Source: Xanthobacteraceae bacterium
Lineage (GTDB): Bacteria > Pseudomonadota > Alphaproteobacteria > Rhizobiales > Xanthobacteraceae
NCBI GenBank assembly: GCA_030043175.1
Contig: JASHYD010000983.1
Coordinates: 1 to 5,700, forward strand
DNA length: 5,700 nucleotides
Direction: 5' to 3'
Part shown: positions 5,193 to 5,700 of the stretch, in pieces
How the letters are laid out: each line of letters begins with the position of its first letter
Position numbering within the stretch: the stretch's first letter is position 1
Made by a program: the position numbers and the translations under genes
The notes under the pieces: model-generated
What the model was told of the DNA's origin: nothing
Seen by the model: the letters and a program-made list of their open reading frames with translations, nothing else
Database searches by the model: none

Positions 5193-5231
5193 ATGCTGAG
5201 GAGAGTACCTCGATGGCGACCGATCCGGTGA
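5193..5231 (+). CDS. Possible 12-codon Arg-rich upstream ORF overlapping the sigma factor start
   Basis: ATG at 5193 encodes MLRRVPRWRPIR and stops at TGA 5229-5231, overlapping the first six codons of the sigma gene in another frame. It has its own Shine-Dalgarno-like GGAG (5183-5186) six bases upstream. The sigma gene's own AGGAG lies inside this frame and is read as the tandem codons AGG AGA, normally rare in GC-rich genomes. The arrangement would suit translational coupling or occlusion, but chance is possible in such a short frame. Confidence 0.25.
   Translation: MLRRVPRWRPIR
5199..5203 (+). promoter_or_regulatory. Ribosome binding site of the sigma factor gene
   Basis: AGGAG (within GAGGAGAG, 5198-5205) lies nine bases before ATG 5213, or seven if AGGAGAG is counted. 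It supports 5213 as the start. The site is flanked by a 20-bp-spaced direct repeat of CTCGATG at 5189-5195 and 5209-5215, the second copy containing the start codon. Confidence 0.65.
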
Positions 5232-5700
5232 GCGCCGAGTTTACAGATGGATTCGAGAAGCATCGCGCCGAGCTGTTACGTCACTGCTATCGGATGCTCG
5301 GGTGTTTCGCGGATGCCGAGGACCTGGTTCAGGACACTTTGCTAAGGGCTTGGCGTTCTCGCGCCACCTACTGCGGCGATGCGCCTCTGCGTCATTGGCT
5401 GATGCGCATTGCTACCAATGCCTGCCTTAACGTGCTTGACCGCCAACGCCCGCGACGGTGCCCGCAAATCGATATCGAGGCAGCCATCGAGGGCGCCCCA
5501 CTGCATGCGCTTGAGGCGGCTCATTGGGTCACGCCTGCGCCGGATACCCTGTTGTTTGCGCGACCCGACACCGCCGTAGAACTGCGCGAGCAGGTCTCGC
5601 TGGCCTTCTTGGCCTTATTGCAGCGGCTCCCTCCCAAGCAGCGCGCGGCGTTGCTGCTCAAGGACGTGGTTGGTTGGACTTCGCTGGAGATTGCACAAGC
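5213..5700 (+). CDS. ECF-type RNA polymerase sigma-70 factor, SigG-like subgroup (partial, C-terminus outside window)
   Basis: The first 162 codons are visible. Region 2 spans about 14-78: ELLRHCYRMLG, the core-binding DAEDLVQDTLLRAW at 34-47, and the -10 recognition helix around WLMRIATNACLNVLDR at 62-77. A Pro-rich linker of about 45 residues follows. Region 4 begins near 125 (LREQVSLAFLALLQRLPPKQ, then RAALLLKDVVGWTSLEIAQ), and the DNA-binding helix is cut by the window edge. HCYRMLG, the long linker with AHWVTPAPD and LLLKDVVGW are typical of the SigG-like TIGR02960 group. Such proteins are usually about 320-340 residues because a SnoaL-like domain is fused at the C-terminus, which should lie beyond the window. 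Members generally lack a classical anti-sigma partner, and the fused domain is thought to control activity. AGGAG upstream supports the start. The inducing signal cannot be read here. Family firm, subgroup likely. Confidence 0.9.
   Translation, partial: MATDPVSAEFTDGFEKHRAELLRHCYRMLGCFADAEDLVQDTLLRAWRSRATYCGDAPLRHWLMRIATNACLNVLDRQRPRRCPQIDIEAAIEGAPLHALEAAHWVTPAPDTLLFARPDTAVELREQVSLAFLALLQRLPPKQRAALLLKDVVGWTSLEIAQ

Larger units (their letters stand above)
4297..5212. other. Long, mostly non-coding region rich in palindromes between the J-domain gene and the sigma factor gene
   Basis: About 900 bp without a convincing large gene. The left part should contain the J-domain gene promoter on the minus strand. 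The middle has a purine-rich tract at about 4634-4672 leading into a perfect palindrome. The right part holds a hairpin with a bulge, a cluster of four hairpins, and two small reading frames listed separately. Several short frames on both strands lack supporting signals. No tRNA, rRNA, transposase fragment or insertion-sequence end was recognised. Confidence 0.5.

Overview
The window looks like a chromosomal stretch from an alphaproteobacterium of the Bradyrhizobium/Rhodopseudomonas type. This is inferred from GC-rich coding sequence, the style of the proteins recognised, and long GC-rich spacers carrying short palindromes. No plasmid, phage, transposase, CRISPR, tRNA or rRNA signal was found.

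Layout: positions 1-1027 (minus) hold the first 342 codons of an acyl-CoA dehydrogenase with a long N-terminal extension, most likely (2S)-methylsuccinyl-CoA dehydrogenase (Mcd) of the ethylmalonyl-CoA pathway. Its C-terminal part lies beyond the left edge. About 100 bp away and divergent is a YihY/BrkB-family inner-membrane protein (about 1128-2057, plus). Two hairpins follow. Next come a two-helix 72-residue membrane protein (2317-2535, minus) with its own likely terminator, a 390-bp spacer, and a possible 65-residue hypothetical protein (2929-3126, minus). A membrane-anchored J-domain protein (3310-4296, minus) has an N-terminal HPD-containing J domain, one membrane helix and a long disordered tail ending in a CxxxC motif. 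From 4297 to 5212 there is a long, mostly non-coding and palindrome-rich region. At the right edge an ECF-type sigma-70 factor starts (5213, plus) and runs out of the window; it resembles the SigG-like subgroup.

The genes do not form an obvious common pathway or one operon; this is a mosaic of independent housekeeping and accessory genes. The most interesting part is the leader of the sigma factor. Four back-to-back hairpins (5086-5151) precede a 12-codon Arg-rich upstream ORF that has its own Shine-Dalgarno sequence and overlaps the sigma start codon. I see no clear new multi-gene system, and the novel-looking items are small ORFs and RNA-level structure that need comparative checks.
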